Notes under the pieces: generated by a model | Seen by the model: only the letters and a program-made list of their open reading frames with translations | Told to the model about the DNA's origin: nothing | The model's database searches: none | Position numbers and translations under genes: made by a program | Part shown: positions 25,886 through 34,572 of the stretch, piece by piece | Position numbering within the stretch: position 1 is the stretch's first letter | How the letters are laid out: each line of letters starts with the position of its first letter | DNA from: Vibrio hepatarius | GTDB taxonomy: Bacteria; Pseudomonadota; Gammaproteobacteria; Enterobacterales; Vibrionaceae | DNA length: 64,000 bases | Direction: 5' to 3' | NCBI RefSeq assembly: GCF_011806575.1 | Contig: NZ_JAATOO010000020.1 | Span: 24,151-88,150 of the forward strand

Positions 25886-27322
25886 ATGAATCAGGCAAGT
25901 ATGTTAGTGAATGAAACAAGTGATCAGTTGGGGCATTGCTTACATGCTCAGAAAAGTGCGTTTAACAAGTCAGGCCAAGAATCGTATCAAGAGCGGAAAA
26001 ATCACTTATTAAATCTAAAGAAAATGATTAATGAAAATCGTGAAGAAATAATTGCATCGATTAACAAAGATTATGGTAACCGTTCTTATCATGAAACATT
26101 GATTGCTGAAATTATTCCGGTAACTGAAGATATTACATTTAATATTAGTCACTTAAAAAAATGGATGCAACCACAATCAAGAAAGGTCGACCAAATATTA
26201 TATACAGGTGCTAAAAATAAAGTCATTCCTCAAGCTGTTGGCGTGGTTGGAATTATTACACCTTGGAATTTCCCACTAAACTTAAGCTTTTCTGTTATTT
26301 CTGCCGCTTTTGCTGCTGGTAATCGTGCCATGGTAAAAATGTCTGAAAACTCTATCCATTTGACTCGCTTACTCAACCAAATCTCACCTAAGTATTTTTC
26401 AACCGAGAAACTGGCATTTTTTGAAGAAACGGGAGCGGTAGGGATCGAGTTCTCTAAGCTACCCTTTGACCATCTATTTTTCACTGGTTCTGGAGCAACC
26501 GGACGTAAAGTGATGGCAGCGGCTTCCGCCAACCTAACTCCAGTCAGCTTAGAACTAGGTGGTAAGTCGCCTGCAATCATCGCGCCAGACTACCCGATGG
26601 AAAAAGCGGTAGAGCGCATTATGCATGTGAAACAGTTCAATGCCGGACAAATATGTGTCAACGTTGACTACGCATTTGTACCAGAAAATAAGCTCAATGA
26701 GTTTGTATCTAATACACAAGCTTGGGTTAAAAAACATTGTCCCGATATTCATAGTGACGACTACACATCCATTATTGATAGTAAATCGTTCCAACGATTA
26801 TTAGATACGGTGGAAGACGCGAAAAACAATGGTGCCGAAATCATTAACCTAAGTGACCAAGAGCCCGACGCGTTTTCTAGAAAATTCCCATTGATGCTGG
26901 CAGTTGATCCAAACGAGGAAGCGATTATCAGCCAAAGAGAAACCTTCGGTCCTATTCTGATGATCAAAACTTACCAAGATAAAGAGCAAGTTATTGATTA
27001 CGTAATTGAAAGAGACCGCCCATTAGCGATGTACCCATTTACCAATAATAAACAGTTGGCAAACTATTACATTAATCGCCTACTTTCCGGTGGCGTCTGT
27101 GTGAACGATGCGCTATTCCACGTCGCGCAGCACGATATGCCATTTGGTGGTATCGGGGCCAGCGGCATGGGCCACTACCATGGATACGAAGGATTCTTGA
27201 CGTTTTCAAAACTGCGACCAGTGTTTTACCGAGGTGGCTTTTCCAGCATGAAATACTTCATGCCTCCCTACAGTACATTTGCAGACAGGGCATTAAAGTT
27301 GATTGCAAAGCTAAAGTCGTAA
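25886..27322 (+). CDS. Coniferyl-aldehyde-dehydrogenase-like ALDH
   Basis: 478 aa, in the class-3/coniferyl aldehyde dehydrogenase group (shorter than the usual ~495 aa). It oxidises an aldehyde to the acid with NAD(P)+. Motifs: TPWNFPLNLS (cofactor), FFTGSGATGRKV, SLELGGKSPAII with the general base Glu, and FNAGQICVN with the catalytic Cys. The C-terminal YFMPPYSTFADR stretch is typical of the membrane-proximal class-3 type. It is divergent from the split-transketolase operon and could oxidise an aldehyde made there, or feed the acid-activating CoA-transferase operon on its other side. The 5' third is AT-rich. Confidence 0.86.
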   Translation: MNQASMLVNETSDQLGHCLHAQKSAFNKSGQESYQERKNHLLNLKKMINENREEIIASINKDYGNRSYHETLIAEIIPVTEDITFNISHLKKWMQPQSRKVDQILYTGAKNKVIPQAVGVVGIITPWNFPLNLSFSVISAAFAAGNRAMVKMSENSIHLTRLLNQISPKYFSTEKLAFFEETGAVGIEFSKLPFDHLFFTGSGATGRKVMAAASANLTPVSLELGGKSPAIIAPDYPMEKAVERIMHVKQFNAGQICVNVDYAFVPENKLNEFVSNTQAWVKKHCPDIHSDDYTSIIDSKSFQRLLDTVEDAKNNGAEIINLSDQEPDAFSRKFPLMLAVDPNEEAIISQRETFGPILMIKTYQDKEQVIDYVIERDRPLAMYPFTNNKQLANYYINRLLSGGVCVNDALFHVAQHDMPFGGIGASGMGHYHGYEGFLTFSKLRPVFYRGGFSSMKYFMPPYSTFADRALKLIAKLKS

Positions 27323-27337
27323 CGCCAGACTCAACGA

Positions 27338-27376
27338 AGACATCGTTCTACTTACATCTTAATTAGAACGATGTCT
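27338..27376. terminator. Hairpin between convergent genes
   Basis: Perfect 12-bp inverted repeat AGACATCGTTCT ... AGAACGATGTCT with a 15-nt loop, 16 bp after the aldehyde dehydrogenase stop. It has no long T tract, so termination efficiency is uncertain. Confidence 0.55.
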
Positions 27377-27412
27377 ATATTCAGAGACCCTCTAAACTTT
27401 TTAAAAACCATC

Positions 27413-28429
27413 CTAACTTGAATGCCGCTTAAGCGATGTTGGACACTTACCAGTCCAGCGTTTAAAAGCACGGGAAAAGGTGCTGAGATCCGAAAAACCA
27501 AGTTGGTAAGCAATTTCTGCCATACTTCCGTGCGGATTCTCTAGCAAATAAAGCGCTTTCTCCATCTTAAATTTATCAACAATACCTTTGTAGCTGGTCC
27601 CGTATTCAGACAGGCGACGGTTAAGCGTGCGGATATTAACATTAAGCTCAGCCGCAAGATTCTTTCCGCTTACTTCCGATAAGTTGTCCATTTGGTTGAG
27701 TAAGTTGTATATCTTCAAAACAATATCTTCTTCTAAAATCCGGCCGACTTCTTGGCGAAGCAAGCCCAGTGATAAGAAATGAATGTCTTTGTCATAAGAA
27801 GGAAGCTTCATGTGTAGATCTTTCTTTGATATACATATTTTTCGCACTGGATACCCGGATTGTATCGATATACCGACTGTGCTCGCATACTTCTTAACGG
27901 CCTGGTTAGAAAAATAGTCGCTCGTCGTCTGAACTGTTATATGGATCGCGTTGAAGCGGCAGATTTGTCGTATCAACATCGTCATCGTTGTCATAAATAA
28001 AGCCGCCCCCATATAGGTCAGGTGGTTTTCCTTATTTGATGACTCACTGTTAAGTACCCATAACTCCACATCTCCCCGGATTGTTTGGTGGTACTTGAGG
28101 CGGATCGGTACACTGATGGAGGCTGAATAACGACACATGTTTTCCAGCAATGTTTTTACATCAGGCGCGGTCCATAAGTTAAGTGAAAAGCTACCAAAAG
28201 TTAGTGGCGTTACGTGCTTAGCAATATCAAAGAGCAATAACTCGTCATTCGCTTTCTCATAAAACTGATACAAAATCGACCTTAGTGTATACACCGACAC
28301 CGCATCACCAGCTCTCAACGGCTGGATAAATGCTTCTCGCTCTAAACCTAGATCTTCAATCGTATCCCTAATCAGGTTAGACCAACCTTTGTGTAGCATA
28401 ACTGGATTTTTTGACGATGAATCGTGCAT
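27413..28429 (-). CDS. AraC-family regulator, OruR/arabinose-binding-domain type
   Basis: 338 aa. Residues ~20-200 form the ligand-binding domain found in OruR/ArgR-like regulators (SFSLNLWTAPDVKTLLENMCRY). The C-terminal HTH comprises GKNLAAELNVNIRTLNRRLSEYG and MAEIAYQLGFSDLSTFSRAFKRWTG (residues ~240-335), with the family ending CPTSLKR. It is divergent from the CoA-transferase operon 243 bp away and probably activates it in response to the organic acid or its CoA ester. The aldehyde dehydrogenase, convergent on its other side, may be another target. Confidence 0.86.
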   Translation of the reverse strand: MHDSSSKNPVMLHKGWSNLIRDTIEDLGLEREAFIQPLRAGDAVSVYTLRSILYQFYEKANDELLLFDIAKHVTPLTFGSFSLNLWTAPDVKTLLENMCRYSASISVPIRLKYHQTIRGDVELWVLNSESSNKENHLTYMGAALFMTTMTMLIRQICRFNAIHITVQTTSDYFSNQAVKKYASTVGISIQSGYPVRKICISKKDLHMKLPSYDKDIHFLSLGLLRQEVGRILEEDIVLKIYNLLNQMDNLSEVSGKNLAAELNVNIRTLNRRLSEYGTSYKGIVDKFKMEKALYLLENPHGSMAEIAYQLGFSDLSTFSRAFKRWTGKCPTSLKRHSS

Positions 28430-28455
28430 AAAACGCCCTATTTTACATTGCAGCC

Positions 28456-28471
28456 TGTGACCGTTCTCTCA
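28456..28471. promoter_or_regulatory. Candidate CRP site
   Basis: TGTGACCGTTCTCTCA matches TGTGA-N6-TCACA at 9 of 10 positions, in the divergent region between the AraC gene and the CoA-transferase operon. A single near-match has a high chance background. Confidence 0.3.
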
Positions 28472-28672
28472 TGACGCAGCTTTGGCTAAATCAGTAAATA
28501 GATTGTCCTAAAAAGCCAAATTATTTCAATGAAAATGTTTTACTGTGGTGGATGAAGAAATGGACATTCCTCTTACCCTCAACTCAAACAGAACACACAG
28601 CTCCAAGTGAACAGGATAGATAAAGACTGGAGATAAAGTCAGTTCTGTAATAAATAGAAAGAGAACTCTACT

Positions 28673-29980
28673 ATGGTCGAATGGCAAAAAGACTACCATG
28701 ACAAGTTGATTTCAATGGAGTCAGCAGTTGGCAAATTGGCATCAGGAGACAAAATATGGGCGGGTGGCTTGGTCTCCATGCCAGTGCCTTTTCTCAAAGA
28801 GTTAGACAAGCATCTCAATGAGTTTGAAAACTGCGAATTATATTCGGGCTTGATGACAACTCCGTTCGAGTTCCTCAAGCCTCAGTACAAAGATAACGTC
28901 AAACATATCAGCTTATTCATGGGTCCGTTGGAGCGTAAAGCTCAACATGGCGGAAATGTTGAGATCATTAATTTTCACTTCTCTAACTTCGGTCCTATTT
29001 TCGAACGTATCCAGCCAAATGTTGTGGTGATCGAAACCACACCGCCAAACGAAGAAGGCTACCTCAGCTTGGGAGCATGTGGCGGTATCGCCAATAAAGT
29101 CGCTCTCCAATACGCGTCTAAAGTTATTTTCGTTATCAATGATAATCAACCGTTCATCGGCAACCCGGAAAATACCGTGCATGTTTCGGAGGCAACTTAC
29201 CTCGTTGAAGGACAACATAGTATTGCTTTTCCTAAAGCAGGAATGCCGAGTGAACTTGAGCAGAAAATCGCCGGACATGTCAAACCTTATATCAAAGACG
29301 GAATGACGGTTCAGATAGGGATTGGCACCATTTCCAATGCGATGGGCATGGCGTTAATGGACTGCAAAGATCTCGGTATTCATACCGAAATGTTCACAGA
29401 ATCGCTGATGGAAATGTGTAAAGCGGGTGCGGTAAATGGCACGAAAAAGAACTACAAGCCGAATAAAATTGTCGCGGCTTTTTCTACGGGCTCTCAAGAG
29501 GTTATGGACTTCCTACACCATAATCCTGACGTAGAAATGGGCTCAATGGATGAGGTCGTTAATTGTGCTGAAGTGGCTAAAAATGACAACTTTGTCTCAA
29601 TCAACACCTGCATCATGGTGGATTTAGTCGGTCAGGTCGCCTCTGAAGGTGTTGGATTCGCGCAAATTTCTGGCTCGGGTGGTCAACTTGATTTTGTTCG
29701 TGGTGCCAATATGTCGAAGAACGGTTTGAGTATCTTGGCTCTCGCCTCCACCCGTCAAACAAAAAACGGCTTGGAATCAAATATCCGACTCGCACTTCCA
29801 GTCGGGACACCAGTGACGACGCCACGTAACGACGTGCACATCATTGCCACCGAATACGGTGCCGCTAACCTTCGCGGGCTGACCAATGCAGAACGTGTCC
29901 ACGCGCTAGTTAGTATTGCCCACCCCGACTTCAGAGCTTCTCTAATTGAAGAAGCAAAAGAAAACGGCTTAGTTCATTAG
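28673..29980 (+). CDS. Acetyl-CoA hydrolase/transferase-family CoA-transferase
   Basis: 435 aa, resembling 4-hydroxybutyrate/butyrate:acetyl-CoA CoA-transferases and ACH1-like enzymes. It would activate a carboxylic acid by moving CoA from acetyl-CoA, through a glutamyl-CoA intermediate. Visible features are TVQIGIGTISNAM (nucleotide/CoA fold), GIHTEMFTES with the probable catalytic Glu, and near the C-terminus the oxyanion/CoA loop GSGGQLDFVRGA. HIIATEYGAANLRG is also typical. It is the first gene of a three-gene operon with FadB- and FadA-like enzymes, implying that the acid is then beta-oxidised. Confidence 0.85.
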   Translation: MVEWQKDYHDKLISMESAVGKLASGDKIWAGGLVSMPVPFLKELDKHLNEFENCELYSGLMTTPFEFLKPQYKDNVKHISLFMGPLERKAQHGGNVEIINFHFSNFGPIFERIQPNVVVIETTPPNEEGYLSLGACGGIANKVALQYASKVIFVINDNQPFIGNPENTVHVSEATYLVEGQHSIAFPKAGMPSELEQKIAGHVKPYIKDGMTVQIGIGTISNAMGMALMDCKDLGIHTEMFTESLMEMCKAGAVNGTKKNYKPNKIVAAFSTGSQEVMDFLHHNPDVEMGSMDEVVNCAEVAKNDNFVSINTCIMVDLVGQVASEGVGFAQISGSGGQLDFVRGANMSKNGLSILALASTRQTKNGLESNIRLALPVGTPVTTPRNDVHIIATEYGAANLRGLTNAERVHALVSIAHPDFRASLIEEAKENGLVH

Positions 29981-29988
29981 GAGAATAC

Positions 29989-32142
29989 ATGATGTATCAC
30001 GGACCATTTTTCAAACTTAATCAACTACCAACTCAAAATAACATCGTGGAGCTGGTATTTGATTCTGAACAAGACTCAGTAAACACCCTGCGTAAAGAAG
30101 CGCTTATCGATCTAGAAAAAACTCTCAAGTTGCTAGAAAACGAAAACATTGCAGGTCTTATTATTCGCTCAGATAAACGTTTATTCAGCGCAGGCGCAGA
30201 CATTAAATCATTCCGTCAGCTTTTTTCTGACGGGGCAAACGCGGTGCAAAGTTATCTAGAGTGGGTACACAGTATTTACAACCGAATCGAAGATCTGCCA
30301 TATCCAAAAGTCGCGATTATCAATGGTGTAGCAGCTGGGGGCGGTGTTGAGCTGTCCTTGTTAGCGGATTACCGCCTCGCAACCAGCGACGCCAAAATCA
30401 GCATGCCCGAAGTAAAACTGGGGATCTTCCCTGGTTGGGGTGGCGTGACACGACTCCCTCGCATTATCGGTTTGGATACGGCTCTTAGCTGGCTCACCAC
30501 GGGTAAAAACTTTAAAGCACCTGAGGCTTTAAAAGCACACATGGTAGACGGTATTGTTGATGCCTCACTCAACGCCGTAGACCAAGCGGTTGCACTTCTT
30601 AACAGTGCCATCAGTGGCGAAGTTAAGTGGCAAGAACGCCATGATGAAAAACAACAGCCGCTACCACTCAATAACTATGAACTGAGCATGTCTCTTAATG
30701 TCGCAAGAGGAATGGTGGCGAAGTCTGTCGGGACCAATTACCCTGCTCCTTTTCACATCCTCGACACTATTGGGAAGAGTGCTTACCTGCAACGTGACGC
30801 TGCGCTAGAAATTGAAGCAGAAGGCTTTGTCGCATGTACTCAAAGCCCTGTGACCGATGCTCTAGTAACCGTCTATCTCAATGATATGGCGGTAAAATCC
30901 ATCTCGAAAAACTACGTCAAAAACGCGCCAAAAACAGAACATGTTGGTGTGATTGGCGCAGGTATCATGGGTGGTGGCATTGCTTATGTGAGTAGTGAAA
31001 GCAACCTAGATGTTACTCTCAAAGATATCAATAAAGCCGGTCTAGATCTGGGGCTGAAAGAAGCCAACAAGTTACTGACAAAACAAGTAGAAAAAGGTCG
31101 TATGAAACCCAATGATATGGGGGATGTATTAAACCGTATCGTGCCAACACTATACAACCAAGCACTGGAAAATACCGACCTGATCATAGAAGCGGTAGTT
31201 GAAAATCCTCAGGTAAAAGAGAAAGTCCTTGCGGAGCTGGAATCTGCCGCTCCAAACGCAGTCATTGCATCTAATACCTCTACGTTGAACATCTCTGGTC
31301 TTGCTAAAGCGCTGAAAAAACCAGAAAACTTCTGTGGTATCCACTTCTTCAACCCGGTTCATCGCATGCCGTTGGTGGAAATAATCCGTGGTGAGCACAC
31401 CTCCGAAGCCACGGTCGCCAAAGCGGTGAATTATGTTCTTCAATTAAGAAAAACACCTATCGTCGTCAATGACTGTGCCGGATTCTTGGTCAACCGTTGC
31501 TTGACACCATACTTCTTAGCCTTCAACCAACTGTTGGTAGATGGTGGCAGTATTTCTCAAATTGATAAGGTGATGAGTAAGGGCTTTGGTTGGCCAATGG
31601 GTCCTGCTCTCCTGCTCGATGTGATCGGTTTAGATACGACCACACATTGTATTGATGTGATGAGCAAAGCGTTCCCAGAGCGCCAGGCTAAGCCAGAGAT
31701 TAATATTATTGAACAACTCAATGACAAGGGACACCTAGGACAGAAATCGGGGCAAGGTTTCTACTTACATACGCCTGACCGCAAAGGCCGCCTAAAACCA
31801 TCAGCGTGTCGGGAAACCCTCGACATGCTGGCGCAACAATGTGAAAACGTTGATGACTTTAGCGAAGAAGACATCCAGCTACGTATGATGTTGCCAATGT
31901 TGTTTGAAGTGACTCGCTGCCTAGATGAGGGCATCGTCAACTCACCTCAAGAAGCCGATACCGCATTTTTGTACGGCACAGGCTTCCCTCCTTTCAAAGG
32001 TGGCTTGTTCTACTACATGGATAGCTATGGCCTCGACACGCTTGTTGCTAAGGCGAAAAAATACGAACACCTAGGTCCGCTTTATCAGATTCCTCAGGGA
32101 TTAATCACAAGAGCAGAACAAAACCGCCGTTTCTATGCATAA
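29989..32142 (+). CDS. FadB-like multifunctional enoyl-CoA hydratase / 3-hydroxyacyl-CoA dehydrogenase
   Basis: 717 aa (E. coli FadB 729), the alpha subunit of a beta-oxidation complex. The hydratase/isomerase domain (~1-190) has FSAGADIKSF for the oxyanion hole, and the two catalytic glutamates sit in AGGGVELS and MPEVKLGIFPG. The NAD-binding dehydrogenase domain begins at HVGVIGAGIMGGGIAY (~315). IHFFNPVHRMPLVEIIRGEH carries the catalytic His, followed by the C-terminal 3HCDH domains. TAGGAGAATAC precedes the ATG. It probably pairs with the thiolase 15 bp downstream. It is likely a paralogue of a housekeeping FadB elsewhere. Confidence 0.9.
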   Translation: MMYHGPFFKLNQLPTQNNIVELVFDSEQDSVNTLRKEALIDLEKTLKLLENENIAGLIIRSDKRLFSAGADIKSFRQLFSDGANAVQSYLEWVHSIYNRIEDLPYPKVAIINGVAAGGGVELSLLADYRLATSDAKISMPEVKLGIFPGWGGVTRLPRIIGLDTALSWLTTGKNFKAPEALKAHMVDGIVDASLNAVDQAVALLNSAISGEVKWQERHDEKQQPLPLNNYELSMSLNVARGMVAKSVGTNYPAPFHILDTIGKSAYLQRDAALEIEAEGFVACTQSPVTDALVTVYLNDMAVKSISKNYVKNAPKTEHVGVIGAGIMGGGIAYVSSESNLDVTLKDINKAGLDLGLKEANKLLTKQVEKGRMKPNDMGDVLNRIVPTLYNQALENTDLIIEAVVENPQVKEKVLAELESAAPNAVIASNTSTLNISGLAKALKKPENFCGIHFFNPVHRMPLVEIIRGEHTSEATVAKAVNYVLQLRKTPIVVNDCAGFLVNRCLTPYFLAFNQLLVDGGSISQIDKVMSKGFGWPMGPALLLDVIGLDTTTHCIDVMSKAFPERQAKPEINIIEQLNDKGHLGQKSGQGFYLHTPDRKGRLKPSACRETLDMLAQQCENVDDFSEEDIQLRMMLPMLFEVTRCLDEGIVNSPQEADTAFLYGTGFPPFKGGLFYYMDSYGLDTLVAKAKKYEHLGPLYQIPQGLITRAEQNRRFYA

Positions 32143-32157
32143 TCCGGAGAGAAGAAT

Positions 32158-33321
32158 ATGAAAAATGTAGTAATTGTTGATGCCATTCGTACCCCGATGG
32201 GACGCTCAAAAAATGGGGTTTTCCGTAACGTCCGAGCTGAAGATCTCTCTGCCCACTTAATGCAGTCAATGCTCCAACGACAGCCAAACGTCAATGCCGA
32301 AGAAATTGACGATATTATCTGGGGATGCGTGCAACAAACCGAAGAACAAGGTGTGAATATTGCCCGCCTAGCATCACTTCAGGCAGGCTTACCGGAAACC
32401 GTACCAGCCACTACCGTTAACCGATTGTGTGGTTCTTCGATGGACGCACTGCATATCGCGGCGCGTGCCATTAAAGCCGAAGACGCGGAGATTGTGCTTA
32501 TCGGTGGTGTTGAGCATATGGGCCATATTCCAATGACAAAAGGCATCGATATCAATGGATACAACCGCCATATGGCCCAAGCTTCAGCAATGATGGGGCT
32601 AACGGCAGAGGCTCTAGGCAAACTGCACAGTGTTTCACGTGAAGAACAAGACAAGCTTGGCGCTCGCTCCCACCGTCTGGCGCATAAAGCCAGCATAGAA
32701 GGCCACTTTGATAACGAAATCGTGCCAACGATGGGACACGATGAGAACGGCTTACCTGTTCTCGTTAAACACGATGAAGTTATCCGACCTGAAACGACCG
32801 AAGCGTCACTTGCTGAGTTGCGCCCTGTGTTTGACCCAAGTGGTACCGTCACCGCTGGCACATCTTCAGCGTTGTCTGATGGCGCATCTTGTGTGTTGGT
32901 CATGAGCGAAGATAAAGCCAAACAACTTGGTATCACACCAAGAGCAAAAATCTTATCAATGGCGACGGCAGGGGTACCCGCTGCAATCATGGGCTATGGT
33001 CCTGTTCCGGCGACGCGTAAAGCATTAGCGAAAGCTGGGTTAACAATTGATGACATCGACCACGCGGAAGTTAACGAGGCGTTCGCAGCGCAGGCGATTC
33101 CTTGCTTAAAAGACTTGGGTTTATGGGATCAGCGTGAAAACAAAGTGAATTTGCACGGAGGGGCGATTTCACTTGGTCACCCTCTGGGTTGCTCCGGCGC
33201 TCGTATTGTGACAACGCTACTTAACGTGATGGAACAACACGACGGAAGTAAAGGATTAGCGACGATGTGTATCGGTATGGGTCAAGGTATTGCGACCATT
33301 ATTGAGCGCATTGAGGCTTAG
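32158..33321 (+). CDS. FadA-like 3-ketoacyl-CoA thiolase
   Basis: 387 aa, the same length as E. coli FadA and very similar at the N-terminus (VIVDAIRTPMGRSK-GVFRNVRAEDLSAHLM). It cleaves 3-ketoacyl-CoA with CoA to acetyl-CoA and a shortened acyl-CoA. Active-site elements: nucleophile Cys in VNRLCGSSMDALH, the GGAISLGHPLGCSGAR loop with the catalytic His, and the second Cys in ATMCIGMGQG. It is the third gene of the CoA-transferase/FadB-like operon, closed by a strong terminator. Confidence 0.92.
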   Translation: MKNVVIVDAIRTPMGRSKNGVFRNVRAEDLSAHLMQSMLQRQPNVNAEEIDDIIWGCVQQTEEQGVNIARLASLQAGLPETVPATTVNRLCGSSMDALHIAARAIKAEDAEIVLIGGVEHMGHIPMTKGIDINGYNRHMAQASAMMGLTAEALGKLHSVSREEQDKLGARSHRLAHKASIEGHFDNEIVPTMGHDENGLPVLVKHDEVIRPETTEASLAELRPVFDPSGTVTAGTSSALSDGASCVLVMSEDKAKQLGITPRAKILSMATAGVPAAIMGYGPVPATRKALAKAGLTIDDIDHAEVNEAFAAQAIPCLKDLGLWDQRENKVNLHGGAISLGHPLGCSGARIVTTLLNVMEQHDGSKGLATMCIGMGQGIATIIERIEA

Positions 33322-33367
33322 AACACCATCGTAGATAAGAGCCGGCTACATTAGCGAGCTCAGCATA

Positions 33368-33407
33368 AAAGTGGGTGGGGAGGAGACGACGTCTCCCCCC
33401 CACTTTG
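33368..33407 (+). terminator. Rho-independent terminator of the beta-oxidation operon
   Basis: AAAGTGGGTGGGGAGGAGAC ... GTCTCCCCCCCACTTT, a long GC-rich stem 46 bp after the thiolase stop, ending in TTTG. Confidence 0.8.
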
Positions 33408-33482
33408 TTGACCAATGGTGCCCCTCAATATAGCCCATGGTCGACGTGTTAACCTGAACACTCAAACACAACAATCACAGTT

Positions 33483-34262
33483 TTATTCGCCATCGACATT
33501 GTAAATGTCGTAGGAGAAGTATTTGCTCGCGATCTTTTTGTGCGTGCCATTGGCAATCACGGCTTCAAGACCTTTATTCAGTAGGGCTTGCAGATCTTTA
33601 TCTTGCTTACGCACCGCAATACCGACGCCTTTACCAAACCATTTTGGCTCAGTGTAAGAAGGGCCAGTAAAGTGAAAATCTTGACCATCTTCGGTGTCCA
33701 AGAAACCGCTGCGTAAGCCAATCGCACCGCCAAATACGGTATCTAAACGACCGCTGATTAAATCTGAAAACGCCTCATCAAAAGTGTTGTAACGACGCAG
33801 TTCAATGTTCGGGTACGCGTGGCTTAGGTACTGATCACCCACTGTTGCTCGTTGGACGCCGACAACAATACCATCCATACCCTTTTCGCTTGGGTCGATT
33901 TCGCGCTCTTTGCTCATAACAAATCGTTGCGGCACCATCGCGTATGGTGTTGTAAACGCAACTTTCTTTTCTCTAGCTGAGGTGATGGTCATCGCGGCAA
34001 TAATTGCGTCGCTCTTTCTCGCCAATAACGCTGGAATAATGCCGTCCCAGTCTTGTTTGCGAATAACGCATTTCACGTTCAATTCATCACATAGTGCGTT
34101 GGCCAAGTCGACATCGAAGCCGACCAGTTCCCCTTCTTCTGAGGTCCAGTTAAACGGAGGATAAGCGCCTTCAACCATAAAGCGAATCGTGTTCCACTCT
34201 TTCGCGAATGCGTTACTTGTTAATCCAAAGCCAACCAACAGCGCAAATAGTATTTTCTTCAT
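33483..34262 (-). CDS. Amino-acid-type ABC transporter substrate-binding protein (orphan)
   Basis: 259 aa, SBP_bac_3 family. A Sec signal peptide is clear (MKKILFALLVGFGLTSNAFA, cleavage before KEW). The mature protein has the GAYPPFNW motif and GELVGFDVDLANALC, the amino-acid-binding signature, and an Asp/Glu-rich pocket typical of basic- or polar-amino-acid binders. No permease or ATPase genes are adjacent, so it either serves a transporter elsewhere or has a sensing role. It is monocistronic on the minus strand. The ligand cannot be named from sequence. Confidence 0.85.
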   Translation of the reverse strand: MKKILFALLVGFGLTSNAFAKEWNTIRFMVEGAYPPFNWTSEEGELVGFDVDLANALCDELNVKCVIRKQDWDGIIPALLARKSDAIIAAMTITSAREKKVAFTTPYAMVPQRFVMSKEREIDPSEKGMDGIVVGVQRATVGDQYLSHAYPNIELRRYNTFDEAFSDLISGRLDTVFGGAIGLRSGFLDTEDGQDFHFTGPSYTEPKWFGKGVGIAVRKQDKDLQALLNKGLEAVIANGTHKKIASKYFSYDIYNVDGE

Positions 34263-34572
34263 TTTAGTTCCTTGTGATTTTTATCCCTGAACAGAGTTTT
34301 GGTGTTCACCGATCAATTCAGCTTCAGAATGGTCAAATGACGAGTCTTCATACCAAACTGAGTGAATAGGTTAGAATAATTGCACCTACGGTTAAAAATA
34401 GCCAGAACATATTGTTAACAAAAATAACACAAATCAGATTTAACCGGTAAGAGCAGCAACCGATCACTTCTCATCTAAGCGACTAGTTTTGATGGAATTA
34501 CGAAGACAAAAAAATCCCTCGAGTTCATTCGAGGGATTTAAAGCATGTCTTAAGTATATAAAGTGGTATTCG
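34263..34572. other. Intergenic region containing the dms terminator
   Basis: AAATCCCTCGA-gttcat-TCGAGGGATTT (34512-34539) is an 11-bp perfect stem with A/T flanks, 33 bp after dmsC on the minus strand; it fits a rho-independent terminator. The rest (34263-34500) should contain the promoter of the binding-protein gene; nothing else is recognisable. Confidence 0.75.

Noticed and set aside
19736..27322. Sulfosugar (sulfo-transketolase) pathway
   Set aside because: No sulfosugar isomerase, sulfolactaldehyde enzyme or sulfonate exporter is present.
32379..32990. 203-aa open frame on the minus strand within the thiolase gene
   Set aside because: Opposite-strand shadow of a well-supported FadA-like gene.
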